DNA of 64,000 nucleotides from Stenotrophomonas lacuserhaii (GTDB taxonomy: Bacteria; Pseudomonadota; Gammaproteobacteria; Xanthomonadales; Xanthomonadaceae): NCBI RefSeq assembly GCF_014836545.1, contig NZ_JACSQS010000010.1, positions 62,001-126,000 on the forward strand, written 5' to 3'. Below are positions 55,133-63,845 of the stretch, piece after piece. Position 1 is the stretch's first letter. Every line of letters begins with the position of its first letter. Made by a program: the position numbers and the translations under genes. The notes below the pieces were generated by a model. That model worked only from the letters and a program-made list of their open reading frames with translations. It was not told where the DNA came from and made no database searches.

Positions 55133-55483
55133 CTATTCAACAAGATTGCAATCAATAGCGGCTGTATTGGATGTCCAGACTCTTCCGGCCGTAACCCACG
55201 TGTGGTAACCACGAACCAGCATGCGCTCGCTGTCAGACCCGTCACCGGCGTAGAACCTTGCGGAGAGGAATCCATTGTTGGGTGCCCCGAGAACATGCTT
55301 CGGTCTGATGTTTCCTTGTGGGATGTGCGTGCTTGCGGAAGTGCCCAGGAACCGAACGAAGGACGGACGGTCATAGGTCACCGACTCGTTGATGAATCCT
55401 ATGCAGTTGGCGCGGCTCAGCGTCTTGATTTCAGCGGATGCTGCTGGCGACAGAATCAGTAGTGCTGGACGTTCGTGCAGCAC
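55133..55483 (-). CDS. Small hypothetical protein, probably exported
   Basis: A 116-residue protein. I chose the GTG at 55483 because AAGGG lies six bases before it; a TTG at 55501 is also in frame. A weak signal-like segment (RPALLILSPAASA) starts it. There are two cysteines, one near each end of the mature part (ANCIGF, IDCNLV), which could pair. No domain is recognised. It forms a tight pair with the 250-residue gene downstream. Confidence 0.65.
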   Translation of the reverse strand: MLHERPALLILSPAASAEIKTLSRANCIGFINESVTYDRPSFVRFLGTSASTHIPQGNIRPKHVLGAPNNGFLSARFYAGDGSDSERMLVRGYHTWVTAGRVWTSNTAAIDCNLVE

Positions 55484-55639
55484 CGTTATCCCTTCCTGCA
55501 AGCGCTAGGGATCGCGCGCCAGAGGGAACGTTCGATGCTCATCACGCAGCTCAGGGCAGGACACTGGCTTGTCCGTGTGCCACCTTCCAATCTCCTGACC
55601 AAGCGCGAGCGTTCGGATGGGTTGGAGGTGCCAGATGAC

Positions 55640-55796
55640 GGTAGCGCGGAGCCATGCTCGGCGGCTTTCTGCATCGGCGCCGGACACACTCCGCCGAGCG
55701 TGGCTCGGCGCTACCGAAGCAGGTGGTGCATTAGCCGCGACGGGCGTGACGAGCAGCGGTCAGCGCGCTCCGGTAGTGACGGCCGCTGGCCGTCAA
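55640..55796. repeat. SMAG-type repeat cluster
   Basis: Inverted pair of GGTAGCGC-type units (55640-55720), a degenerate GTGACGAGC unit and a GGTAGTGACGGCC/GGCCGTCA hairpin, before cyoE. Confidence 0.8.
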
Positions 55797-55809
55797 TCCC
55801 AACCAGGCG

Positions 55810-56700
55810 TTACAGCCAGGGCAGGATCCAGTGGTCCACCAGCAGGAAGGCGAACAGCGCCATCAGGTAGACCACCGACCAGTTGAACATCTTCATCGAG
55901 AACAGTTCATCCGGCGGGTTCTGCATGCGCCAGGCGTACCAGAGGAACACGGCGTTCAATATGATCGCCCCGCCCAGGTAGAACGGCCCGCTCATGCCGA
56001 CCACGTACGGCAGCACGCAGATGATCGCCAGCACGATCGAGTACGCCAGGATCTGCTTGCGGGTGTGCACCACACCGTGGGTGACCGGCAGCATCGGGAT
56101 CTTCGCCTTGGCGTAGTCTTCGCGGCGGAAGATCGCCAGCGCCCAGAAGTGCGGCGGCGTCCAGATGAAGATGATCAGCACCAGCAGTGCCGAGTACCAC
56201 CAGTCGGCCGAAGTCTGCATGCCGGTGACCGCGGCCCAGCCGAGCATCGGCGGCATCGCGCCGGCCAGTCCGCCGATGACGATGTTCTGCGAGGTGGCAC
56301 GCTTGAGGTACACGGTGTAGATCACCGCATAGCCGATCAGCGAGGCGAAGGTGAGGATGGCGGTGATGACGTTGACCCACACCACCAGGATCGTCATCGA
56401 CAGCACGATCAGCACACCGGCGAAGGCCAGCACCTGCCACGGCTTGACCTTGCCGACCACCAGCGGGCGCCACGAAGTACGCGCCATCTGCGCATCGATC
56501 TTCGCATCCAACAGCTGGTTGATCGCCGCCGCGGCAGAGGCCGACAGCCAGATGCCGAGGAAGCCGAGTGCGCCCAGGCGCACCTGCTCCCAGCTGGGTA
56601 CGCCGGGGATCGCGAGCACCATGCCGACCAGCGCGGTGAATATGATGAGGGCAACGACCTTGGGCTTGGTCAGGTCCCAGTACTGACGATAAGTGGCCAT
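55810..56700 (-). CDS. cyoE: Heme o synthase (protoheme IX farnesyltransferase)
   Basis: A 296-residue UbiA-superfamily membrane enzyme that adds a farnesyl group to heme b. Prenyl-diphosphate site NQLLDAKID with Asn61, Asp65 and Asp69; about eight or nine spans; and the family motif [20 protein letters not shown] (about 183-202). It is the last gene of the oxidase cluster; the heme A synthase gene ends four bases upstream. Confidence 0.96.
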   Translation of the reverse strand: MATYRQYWDLTKPKVVALIIFTALVGMVLAIPGVPSWEQVRLGALGFLGIWLSASAAAAINQLLDAKIDAQMARTSWRPLVVGKVKPWQVLAFAGVLIVLSMTILVVWVNVITAILTFASLIGYAVIYTVYLKRATSQNIVIGGLAGAMPPMLGWAAVTGMQTSADWWYSALLVLIIFIWTPPHFWALAIFRREDYAKAKIPMLPVTHGVVHTRKQILAYSIVLAIICVLPYVVGMSGPFYLGGAIILNAVFLWYAWRMQNPPDELFSMKMFNWSVVYLMALFAFLLVDHWILPWL

Positions 56701-56704
56701 GGCG

Positions 56705-57871
56705 TCAGTCCGGTGCCCGCAGGCGGGCCAGCAGGCTGACCATCACGAACAGCAGCAGCACTGCCCCGCCGTTGTGCAGCACCGCCACCGGCAGCGGCAG
56801 GGCCATCTTGACGTTGGCGATGCCCAGGCTGATCTGTGCGATGAGGCCGACGATCAACGCCACGGCCCAGCCGCGCATGCTCGGGGTCCGGAACAGGCGC
56901 ACGCCCAGCCACAGCAGGTACGCCGCCACCACGATGGCGAACATGCGGTGGCCCATCTGGATGGCGATGCGCGAAGCGCCATCGAGGATGCCGCCTTCGT
57001 AATCCACGCCGATGCCGCGCCACAGGGTGAAGCCCTCGGCGAAGTTCTGCTGCGGCCACCACTGGTTGGCACAACGCGGGAAGTTGTCCAGCGACAGGCT
57101 GCCGCCACCACAGGCCAGCGCGGCGTAGTTGGCGCTGACCCAGCCGCCGAGTGCGATCTGCACGGTCAGCACGGCGACGCCGATGCGCAGCAGCCACTTC
57201 AGCTTCGGTGCTTCGGCCAGGGTGATCGGCAGGTGGGTCGCGCGCCAGGCCATCCAGGCCAGCATCGCGAACATCAGCATGCCGCCCAGCAGGTGGCCCA
57301 TCACCACGATCGGCTTGAGCAGCCAGGTGACGGTCCACATGCCCAGCAGCGCCTGGAAGATCACAACGGCCAGGGTCAACACGGCGGCGCGCGCGAGGTC
57401 GCTGTTGCTCCAGCGGAACGCGGCAACCAGCAGGATCACCTCGCCGAGCAGCGCCAGCACGCTGGCGGTGGCATGCCAGCCCAGCATGTACAGCGGGATG
57501 CCTGCGGCCACCAGCACGCAGGCGGTGACCACCGCGGTGCTGCCGAAACGACGTCGACGCGTGGCCAGCAGGGCCAGGGTGAGGATCTCGATGCCCAGCG
57601 CGCCGGCCAGGAAGCGGTGCACCTGCTCGCGCCATGCTTTGTGTGTTTCCAGCGGGCGGATGTCCGCGGCCGGATGGCCGATGGTTTCTTCCACGTGCTG
57701 CGGCCAGGTGGCCTGGCCATAGCAGGTCGGCCAGTCCGGGCAGCTCAGGCCGGCATCTGACAGGCGCACGAAGGCACCGAACAGGATGGTGCTCGCGGTC
57801 ATGATCATCGCGAACCACGCCAGGCGGTGGAAATTACGCTGCAGCGCCGGACGCGCGGAAAGGCTCATCAA
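56705..57871 (-). CDS. ctaA: Heme A synthase (CtaA/Cox15)
   Basis: A 388-residue membrane protein that oxidises heme o to heme a for cytochrome oxidase. Eight spans; conserved heme-ligand histidines in [26 protein letters not shown] and [14 protein letters not shown]; and [21 protein letters not shown] near the N-terminus with its cysteine pair. It sits directly between the SCO-like gene (7-base gap) and cyoE. Confidence 0.96.
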   Translation of the reverse strand: MMSLSARPALQRNFHRLAWFAMIMTASTILFGAFVRLSDAGLSCPDWPTCYGQATWPQHVEETIGHPAADIRPLETHKAWREQVHRFLAGALGIEILTLALLATRRRRFGSTAVVTACVLVAAGIPLYMLGWHATASVLALLGEVILLVAAFRWSNSDLARAAVLTLAVVIFQALLGMWTVTWLLKPIVVMGHLLGGMLMFAMLAWMAWRATHLPITLAEAPKLKWLLRIGVAVLTVQIALGGWVSANYAALACGGGSLSLDNFPRCANQWWPQQNFAEGFTLWRGIGVDYEGGILDGASRIAIQMGHRMFAIVVAAYLLWLGVRLFRTPSMRGWAVALIVGLIAQISLGIANVKMALPLPVAVLHNGGAVLLLFVMVSLLARLRAPD

Positions 57872-57878
57872 ACAAGGC

Positions 57879-58454
57879 TCACTTCAGTTTCAGCAACGTG
57901 GACAGGTCCTTGCGCAGGCCACCGAGGTCGGTGCCGGGCGCATGGCGCATGATCACGAAGCCGTTCGGATCGACGATGTAGACCGGCACGCCGGCCGGGT
58001 CGTCGACACCGGGCAATGCAGCGCGCAGTGCCGGCGAAGGGGCCAGCGCGCGCAGTGCAGGGGTTCCAGCCAGGGGCGCCGGCGGCGTTCCCAGCCAAAG
58101 GATCTCCACATTATCGGCGTTATGGCCGAACAGCTGCCACACCTTGGCCAGTCCCTGCGACAAAGTGACGCACGGTTCGGCGCAGGCGACGGGCGGGGCG
58201 ACCAGGATGCGCCAGATCTTTTCTTCGCCTTTCCAGGCATAGGGCACGCCGCTGGCCAGCAGGGGCGGCTGCAGGCGCAGGTCCACCGGCGGCTGCAGCA
58301 GTTGGCCGACGTTCTTGTGCGCCGCCGGCTGCCAGCCGGAGAAGCGCAGCACCCCGGCCAGTGCCATCGCGCCGAAGAACAGGACGAACAGCAGCACCAG
58401 AGTCCGGCGACCCTTGCCGCGCCCGGTGTCCTGCGATGACGTAGCAGCATTCAT
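57879..58454 (-). CDS. Membrane-anchored SCO-like thioredoxin-fold protein
   Basis: A 191-residue protein with an N-terminal anchor (LVLLFVLFFGAMALAGVLRF, 19-38). The periplasmic part is thioredoxin-like and holds a CxxxC pair (CAEPC, Cys91 and Cys95) and a later histidine (VIMRHAP, His171). This is the same ligand set as the copper chaperones SCO1/SenC. It lies between surf1 and ctaA, so copper delivery or redox help to the oxidase is a fair inference. Similarity to SCO elsewhere is weak. The start could also be the ATG at 58463. Confidence 0.75.
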   Translation of the reverse strand: MNAATSSQDTGRGKGRRTLVLLFVLFFGAMALAGVLRFSGWQPAAHKNVGQLLQPPVDLRLQPPLLASGVPYAWKGEEKIWRILVAPPVACAEPCVTLSQGLAKVWQLFGHNADNVEILWLGTPPAPLAGTPALRALAPSPALRAALPGVDDPAGVPVYIVDPNGFVIMRHAPGTDLGGLRKDLSTLLKLK

Positions 58455-58509
58455 GGGCAGCATTTTCTCATGTTGGGAAGGGGTGTGCCGGTGGATTGGG
58501 TGCGGGTTC

Positions 58510-58568
58510 GGTGGGTAACGACCGTTGGTCGTCACCTACGGATTGACGGCCAGCGGCCGTCACTACCG
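58510..58568. repeat. SMAG repeats overlapping the end of surf1
   Basis: GGTAACGACC/GGTCGTCACC and TGACGGCC/GGCCGTCACTACCGG units. The CTACC of the second gives the TAG stop of the surf1 gene. Confidence 0.8.
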
Positions 58569-59267
58569 GCGGCGGCGCCATTCCAGCACCAGCGCCACCA
58601 CCAGCACAGTCAGGGCCAGGCCAAACCATTGCACGGCATAGCCCAGGTGGCGCTGCGGCGGCAGCGTGTTGGGCAGCAGGTCGAGGTCGCGCTCGTCGCC
58701 GAACGGCAGCGCCGGATCCAGCCGCAGCACGCGCGCGGGCAGGCCAGGCAGGCCCAACAGCGGGGCCAGCGCGTCGGCCTGCAAGCGGCTGGCCAGCCAG
58801 CGCTGCGGGCCCGCCGGGGTCGTCACCGGTCCCAGTGCCAGCCCCGGTGCCGGTGCAGGCGCCAACAGCCCGCGTACGGCCGCCGGCGAGGGCGGCGGCG
58901 CTACGTCAGGCAGCGCGCGATCGGCCGGCAGCGGACGCCAGCCCAGGTCCACCAGCAGCACCACGCCATCATCGCTGCGGAACGGTCGATACAGCTTCAC
59001 TCCGGCACGGCCGTGGCGTATCTGGTTGTCCAGCAGCACCAGCCCCGACAGGAAGCGGCCGTGGTCGACGATGCCGTGCACGGGGCCGGCAGCGTCCAGC
59101 GCGCGCGACAGGGTAGTGGGACGTTGCGTGGCCGCCACCGCCTGCGCCTGCAACAGCGCCTGCTTCTGCTGCATGCGCTGCAGCTGCCAGCAGCCGAGCA
59201 GGCAGAACATCGTCATCGCCACCAGGGCCAACACCCAGCCCAGCGACCGCGTGTGCCGTCGCATCAT
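58563..59267 (-). CDS. SURF1-family cytochrome oxidase assembly protein
   Basis: A 234-residue inner-membrane protein with a span at each end (LGWVLALVAMTMFCLLGCWQLQ and QWFGLALTVLVVALVLEW) and a periplasmic middle. LGCWQLQRMQQKQAL and LVDLGWRPLPADRALPD are family signatures. It helps heme a insertion into subunit I. The ATGATG start at 59267 is used. Its stop codon lies inside a SMAG repeat. Confidence 0.93.
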   Translation of the reverse strand: MMRRHTRSLGWVLALVAMTMFCLLGCWQLQRMQQKQALLQAQAVAATQRPTTLSRALDAAGPVHGIVDHGRFLSGLVLLDNQIRHGRAGVKLYRPFRSDDGVVLLVDLGWRPLPADRALPDVAPPPSPAAVRGLLAPAPAPGLALGPVTTPAGPQRWLASRLQADALAPLLGLPGLPARVLRLDPALPFGDERDLDLLPNTLPPQRHLGYAVQWFGLALTVLVVALVLEWRRRR

Positions 59268-59324
59268 GACAAACGGTCGCAAACGCGGTCAGATAGGAGC
59301 ATCCGCCCCGCCATCGAGCCGCGC

Positions 59325-59543
59325 ATGAACGATTCGCTGAAGACCCTGCTGGTGATCGCGTTCCTCATCGTCATCGTCTGGAACCTGGGCGCCGGCCTGT
59401 ACTACCTGCTGGTGGATCGGGGACAGACCAAGCGCACCGTCAATGCGCTGACCCGGCGCATCGCGGTGTCGGTGGCGCTGATCCTGCTGGTGGTCATCGG
59501 CATCTGGGGCGGCTGGATCCAGCCGCACGGCATCGCCCGCTGA
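59325..59543 (+). CDS. Twin-transmembrane DUF2909 protein
   Basis: A 72-residue protein with two membrane spans (LLVIAFLIVIVWNLGAGLYY and VSVALILLVVIGIWGGWI) joined by a basic loop (DRGQTKRTVNALTRR). Found beside oxidase genes in many Proteobacteria, typically on the opposite strand, as here. It is divergent from surf1 and convergent with ctaE. Function not established. Confidence 0.85.
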   Translation: MNDSLKTLLVIAFLIVIVWNLGAGLYYLLVDRGQTKRTVNALTRRIAVSVALILLVVIGIWGGWIQPHGIAR

Positions 59544-59560
59544 AGCAATCGTTACGTAGA

Positions 59561-60436
59561 TCAAAGCACGTAGACGAACAGGAACAGCATCAGCCACACC
59601 ACGTCGACGAAGTGCCAGTACCACGCCGCCGCTTCGAAGCCGAAATGGTTGTCGCGGGTGAAGTGGCCTTTGGCCGCGCGCAGCCACATCACGGCCAGCA
59701 TGATCGTGCCCAGCAGCACGTGCGCGCCGTGGAAGCCGGTCAGCATGAAGAACGTGGAGCCGTAGATGCCCGAGCCGAGAGTGAGGTTGAGCTCGGTGTA
59801 GGCGTGGATGTACTCCTCCGCCTGCAGGGTCAGGAACACCAGTCCCAGCACCACGGTGATGCCCAGCCAGGTCAGCAGCTGGCGGCGATGGCCTGCCTTC
59901 AGTGCGTGGTGGGCGATGGTCAGGGTGACGCCGGAGGTCAGCAGGATCAGCGTATTGATCAGCGGCAGGCCCCACGCCGGGATGGTCTGGAACTGGCCAC
60001 CGATGGCCGCCGGGCCGTTGGTCGGCCAGCCGGACGAATAGCCCTGCCACAGCAGTTCGTTGGTCATCACCCCGTCGCCCTCGCCGCCCAGCCACGGCAG
60101 CCCCAGCGCACGGGTGTAGAACAGCGCACCGAAGAAGGCGCCGAAGAACATCACTTCGGAGAAGATGAACCACACCATCCCCATCCGGAACGAACCATCC
60201 ACCTGTTGGTTGTAGTGGCCGGCCTGCGATTCACGCACCACGTCGCTGAACCACCAGAACAGGGTCAGCACCAGCATCGCCAGCCCGGTGAAGAAGCTCC
60301 ACTTGCCCCACGTCGCGTCGTTGAGCCAACTGGCCACGCCGACCATGGTCACCATCATCGCGATGGAGCCGATGAACGGCCATCGGCTGTGGGTCGGCAC
60401 GTAATACGCGTTGGCGTCGGAAGGAAGCTGGGCCAT
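59561..60436 (-). CDS. ctaE: Cytochrome c oxidase subunit III
   Basis: A 291-residue membrane subunit of the aa3 oxidase with seven spans. Typical pieces are HSRWPFIGSIAMM, WFIFSEVMFFGAFFGALFY and FYMLTGFHGAHV-like HAHVLLGTIML near the end. It lies 26 bases downstream of ctaG in the leftward operon. Confidence 0.96.
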   Translation of the reverse strand: MAQLPSDANAYYVPTHSRWPFIGSIAMMVTMVGVASWLNDATWGKWSFFTGLAMLVLTLFWWFSDVVRESQAGHYNQQVDGSFRMGMVWFIFSEVMFFGAFFGALFYTRALGLPWLGGEGDGVMTNELLWQGYSSGWPTNGPAAIGGQFQTIPAWGLPLINTLILLTSGVTLTIAHHALKAGHRRQLLTWLGITVVLGLVFLTLQAEEYIHAYTELNLTLGSGIYGSTFFMLTGFHGAHVLLGTIMLAVMWLRAAKGHFTRDNHFGFEAAAWYWHFVDVVWLMLFLFVYVL

Positions 60437-60462
60437 GGTCGTTGTCCGGTTCAGTGGCGCGC

Positions 60463-61053
60463 TCAGGGCGCGGCGTGCGCATCGGCCGGCACGCTGGCCG
60501 GTGCAAGGCGCGCGGAGAGCGCGTCGTTCTTGTAGAAGGTGTAGGACAGGGTGATGGTGCGGATCTCCGGCGGCAGCGAGGGATCAACGATGAAGCGCAC
60601 CGGCATGTCGCGCTTCTCTCCGGCCTGCAGGGTCTGTGCGGTGAAGCAGAAGCATTCGGTCTTGCTGAAATAGCCGGAGGCACGCGCTGGCGCCACCGAC
60701 GGTACGGCGCTGCCGACGATGGCGACCTTGCCATCGTTGCGCGCGAAATACAGCGCTTCGTTGAGCTCGCCGGGCACCACGTCCATGGTCAGCTGTTCGG
60801 GATGGAAGGCCCACGGCAACTGCGAGTTCACCCCGCCATCGAACTCCACCCGCACGGTGCGCTTGCCGGCTGCGGCGCCGACGCTGGCCTGTGCCCCGGG
60901 CCCGCGTTCCAGGCGCACGCCGAACACCTTTTCACAGGCGATGCGGTACAGCGGCACCAGCGAGAACGTCAGCAGGAACACCGCCACCGCCACGCCGATC
61001 AGGCGCGGCAGGCCGGCATGCCGGGACGGGGCGGCGGCCTGCGGTGCGCTCAT
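60463..61053 (-). CDS. ctaG: Cytochrome c oxidase assembly protein CtaG/Cox11
   Basis: A 196-residue copper-delivering assembly factor for the CuB site. N-terminal anchor ([19 protein letters not shown]), then the copper motif TECFCF with Cys134 and Cys136, and a conserved Cys40 after the span. The ATG overlaps the stop of the 44-residue gene (ATGA). The region FFVDP-like [22 protein letters not shown] is typical. Confidence 0.95.
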   Translation of the reverse strand: MSAPQAAAPSRHAGLPRLIGVAVAVFLLTFSLVPLYRIACEKVFGVRLERGPGAQASVGAAAGKRTVRVEFDGGVNSQLPWAFHPEQLTMDVVPGELNEALYFARNDGKVAIVGSAVPSVAPARASGYFSKTECFCFTAQTLQAGEKRDMPVRFIVDPSLPPEIRTITLSYTFYKNDALSARLAPASVPADAHAAP

Positions 61054-61184
61054 CGGCCGATCACCCCGCTGAGGATGAAGCCGACATACACCGCCACTGC
61101 CACCGCGCCCACCCACAGGGCGGTGCGGCGTGCACGCTGGCGGCGCAGGGCGATGTCAGCGGATGATGGGTTCGCCTCATGCAT
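61050..61184 (-). CDS. 44-residue cytochrome oxidase small assembly protein
   Basis: Read directly from the sequence: [20 protein letters not shown] followed by one membrane span ([20 protein letters not shown]) and a short tail. GAGGTG precedes the ATG and its stop overlaps the ctaG start by four bases. A gene of this size and build is often annotated between ctaD and ctaG as a small oxidase assembly protein. Too short for routine frame lists. Confidence 0.85.
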   Translation of the reverse strand: MHEANPSSADIALRRQRARRTALWVGAVAVAVYVGFILSGVIGR

Positions 61185-61192
61185 GTCGCACC

Positions 61193-62803
61193 TCAGTGAC
61201 TGATGTCATCGTGGGCCAGGTCGCCCGGGCGGATGACCGGTGGCGTGGTGAAGGTATGCGCCGGCGCCGGTGACGGCACCGTCCACTCCAGTCCGCGCGC
61301 GCCTTCCCAGCTGCGTGCGGCGGCCTTTTCACCGTTGCGCAGCGAAGCCAGCAGGATCGCGGCCATCATGAAGGGCGTGGCGAACATGCCGAACGCACCG
61401 ATCGAGCTGATCAGGTTCCAGTCGGCGAAGGCCACGCTGTAATCCGGGATACGCCGCGGCATGCCGGCCAGGCCGAGGAAATGCTGCGGGAAGAACAGCA
61501 GGTTGACGAACACGATGGACCACCAGAAGTGGAACTTGGCCCACTTCTCGCTGTACATGCGGCCGGTCCACTTCGGCCACCAGTAGTACACCGCCGCGAT
61601 CAGCGCGAACACCGCACCGGTGACCAGCACGTAGTGGAAATGCGCGACCACGAAGTAGGTGTCGTGGTACTGGAAATCAGCCGCCACGATGGCCAGCATC
61701 AGGCCGGAAAAACCGCCGATGGTGAACAGGATGACGAAGGCGACCGACCACAGCATCGGCGCTTCGAAGGTCAGCGAACCGCGCCACATGGTGCTGACCC
61801 AGTTGAACACCTTCACCCCGGTCGGGATGGAGATCAACATGGTGGCGAACATGAAGTAGATCTCACCGCCCAGCGGCATGCCCACGGTGAACATGTGGTG
61901 GGCCCACACGATGAAGGACAGGAAGGCGATCGCCGCGGTGGCGTAGACCATCGCCTGGTAGCCGAACAGCGGCTTGCGGCTGAAGGTGGGGATGATTTCA
62001 CTGACCACGCCGAACGCCGGCAGGATCATGATGTAGACCTCCGGGTGCCCGAAGAACCAGAAGATGTGCTGGAACATCACCGGGTCACCACCACCGGCGG
62101 CGTTGAAGAAACTGGTGCCGAAGAACTTGTCGGTCAGCAGCATGGTGACCGCACCGGCCAGCACCGGCATCACCGCGATCAGCAGGAAGGCGGTGATCAG
62201 CCAGGCCCAGCAGAAGATCGGCATCTTCAGCAGGTCGATGCCCGGTGCGCGCATGTTGAGCACGGTGGCGATGATGTTGATCGCGCCCATGATGGAACTG
62301 ATGCCGGCCACGTGGATGGCGAATACGGTGAAGGCCACGTTGTAGCCGCCCTGCAGCGACAGCGGCGGGTACAGGGTCCAGCCCCCGGCCGGTGCGCCGC
62401 CGGGCAGGAACAGGGTCAGCAGCAGCATGCCGAAAGCCACCGGCAGCAGCCAGAACGACCAGTTGTTCATGCGCGGCAGCGCCATGTCCGGCGCGCCGAT
62501 CTGCAGCGGAATCATCCAGTTGGCCAGGCCGACGAAAGCCGGCATCACCCCGCCGAAGATCATCACCAGCGCATGCATGGTGGTCATCTGGTTGAAGAAT
62601 TCCGGCTTGACGAACTGCAGGCCGGGCTGTGCCAGTTCGGTGCGGATCACCACGCTCATCGCCGCGCCGATGATGAACATGACGAAGCTGAAAAGCAGGT
62701 ACAGCGTGCCGATGTCCTTGTGGTTGGTGCTGAACAGCCAGCGCTGGAAGAAGCCCTGCGCGTGACCGTGGTGTTCGTCGTGCCCAACTGCCGAGTGCGC
62801 CAT
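61193..62803 (-). CDS. ctaD: Cytochrome c oxidase subunit I
   Basis: A 536-residue catalytic subunit carrying heme a, heme a3 and CuB. Twelve spans; the N-terminus has STNHKDIGTLYLLFSF; the CuB region includes HPEVYIMILPAFGVVSEI and YATAAIAFLSFIVWAHHMF; GVKVFNWVSTMW and THFHYVL-like VAHFHYVLVTG carry further ligands. I used the ATG at 62803 (MAHSAVGHDEHHGHAQ); GAGAGG is ten bases upstream. It is 61 bases after ctaC. Confidence 0.97.
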   Translation of the reverse strand: MAHSAVGHDEHHGHAQGFFQRWLFSTNHKDIGTLYLLFSFVMFIIGAAMSVVIRTELAQPGLQFVKPEFFNQMTTMHALVMIFGGVMPAFVGLANWMIPLQIGAPDMALPRMNNWSFWLLPVAFGMLLLTLFLPGGAPAGGWTLYPPLSLQGGYNVAFTVFAIHVAGISSIMGAINIIATVLNMRAPGIDLLKMPIFCWAWLITAFLLIAVMPVLAGAVTMLLTDKFFGTSFFNAAGGGDPVMFQHIFWFFGHPEVYIMILPAFGVVSEIIPTFSRKPLFGYQAMVYATAAIAFLSFIVWAHHMFTVGMPLGGEIYFMFATMLISIPTGVKVFNWVSTMWRGSLTFEAPMLWSVAFVILFTIGGFSGLMLAIVAADFQYHDTYFVVAHFHYVLVTGAVFALIAAVYYWWPKWTGRMYSEKWAKFHFWWSIVFVNLLFFPQHFLGLAGMPRRIPDYSVAFADWNLISSIGAFGMFATPFMMAAILLASLRNGEKAAARSWEGARGLEWTVPSPAPAHTFTTPPVIRPGDLAHDDISH

Positions 62804-62864
62804 TGCAAAACACCTCTCAGATCGATTTGTCACGGTGGCCGCGGTGCGGCCACGGGCGGTTGGG

Positions 62865-63845
62865 TCAGGCGTCGGTGGTGGGCGCCGGGGCCGGTGCAGC
62901 AGCAGGCTCGGCCGGGGTTACCGGTTGCCGTGGCGCGGTGCCGTCGCCGGGCGGCGTGGCGGTCTCCGGCGCGTTCGGGGTGGCGGGCGCGGCAGGTGCA
63001 GCAGGTGCGGCAGCGGGCGCCGGCTTCTTCTGCGCCAGCCACTGCTTGAAGTCTTCCTTGGACACCGCTTCGACCACGATCGGCATGAAGCCGTGGTCCT
63101 TGCCGCACAGTTCGGCGCACTGCCCGCGGTAGACGCCGGGGGTGTCGATGCTGGTCCAGGCCTCGTTGATGAAGCCCGGGATGGCATCCTGCTTCCAGCC
63201 CAGCGCCGGTACCCACCAAGCGTGGATCACGTCGTCGGAGGTGATGACGAAGCGCACCTTGGTATCCACCGGCAGCACCAGCCGGTTGTCGACGTCGAGC
63301 AGGTAATGCGGATTGCTTTCCCTGGTGGGCACCTTGCCGCTCTGGCGCACCCGGTCGGACTCGCGGTCCAGCCGGCTGGTGAAGTCCACGCCTTCGCCCA
63401 GGTACTCATAGCGCCACATCCACTGGTAGCCGGTGACCTTGACGGTCATCTCGGCATCGCGGGTGTCGTACATCTTGATCAGGTTGGCGGTGGCCGGCCA
63501 GGCCATCACCACCAGGATCACCACCGGGATCACCGTCCAGATGATTTCGGCCTTGGTGTTGTGGCTGAAGGTGGCGGCGACCGCGCCCTTGGATTTGCGG
63601 AACTTGAAGATGGCGTAGGCCATCGCACCGAACACGATCACGCCGATGACCGTGACCACGATCAGCGAGAGCATGTTCGATTCCCAGGCCAATCGCGAGG
63701 TCTGGGTAACCCCCCGGCCCATGTTCAACTGCCATGGCTTGGGATCGGCGGACTGCGCCCATCCCATTGCCGGAAACGCCATTCCGGCCGCCACCGTGGC
63801 GATCCCGGACACGCACCTGCCGCCCCACGCGCTGCTTTGCTTCAT
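62865..63845 (-). CDS. ctaC: Cytochrome c oxidase subunit II
   Basis: A 326-residue subunit that takes electrons from cytochrome c. Signal peptide, two spans (about 50-75 and 95-115), and the CuA centre with Cys243 and Cys247 in GQCAELCGKDHGFM plus the upstream DVIHAWWVPALG. The C-terminal ~60 residues are an Ala/Pro-rich tail without a heme-binding CXXCH, so it is the plain rather than the cytochrome-c-fused form. First gene of the leftward oxidase operon. Confidence 0.96.
   Translation of the reverse strand: MKQSSAWGGRCVSGIATVAAGMAFPAMGWAQSADPKPWQLNMGRGVTQTSRLAWESNMLSLIVVTVIGVIVFGAMAYAIFKFRKSKGAVAATFSHNTKAEIIWTVIPVVILVVMAWPATANLIKMYDTRDAEMTVKVTGYQWMWRYEYLGEGVDFTSRLDRESDRVRQSGKVPTRESNPHYLLDVDNRLVLPVDTKVRFVITSDDVIHAWWVPALGWKQDAIPGFINEAWTSIDTPGVYRGQCAELCGKDHGFMPIVVEAVSKEDFKQWLAQKKPAPAAAPAAPAAPATPNAPETATPPGDGTAPRQPVTPAEPAAAPAPAPTTDA

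Noticed and set aside
61481..63049. A 522-codon rightward frame opposite ctaD and ctaC
   Set aside because: Shadow; spans two genuine oxidase genes and their gap with no ribosome site.
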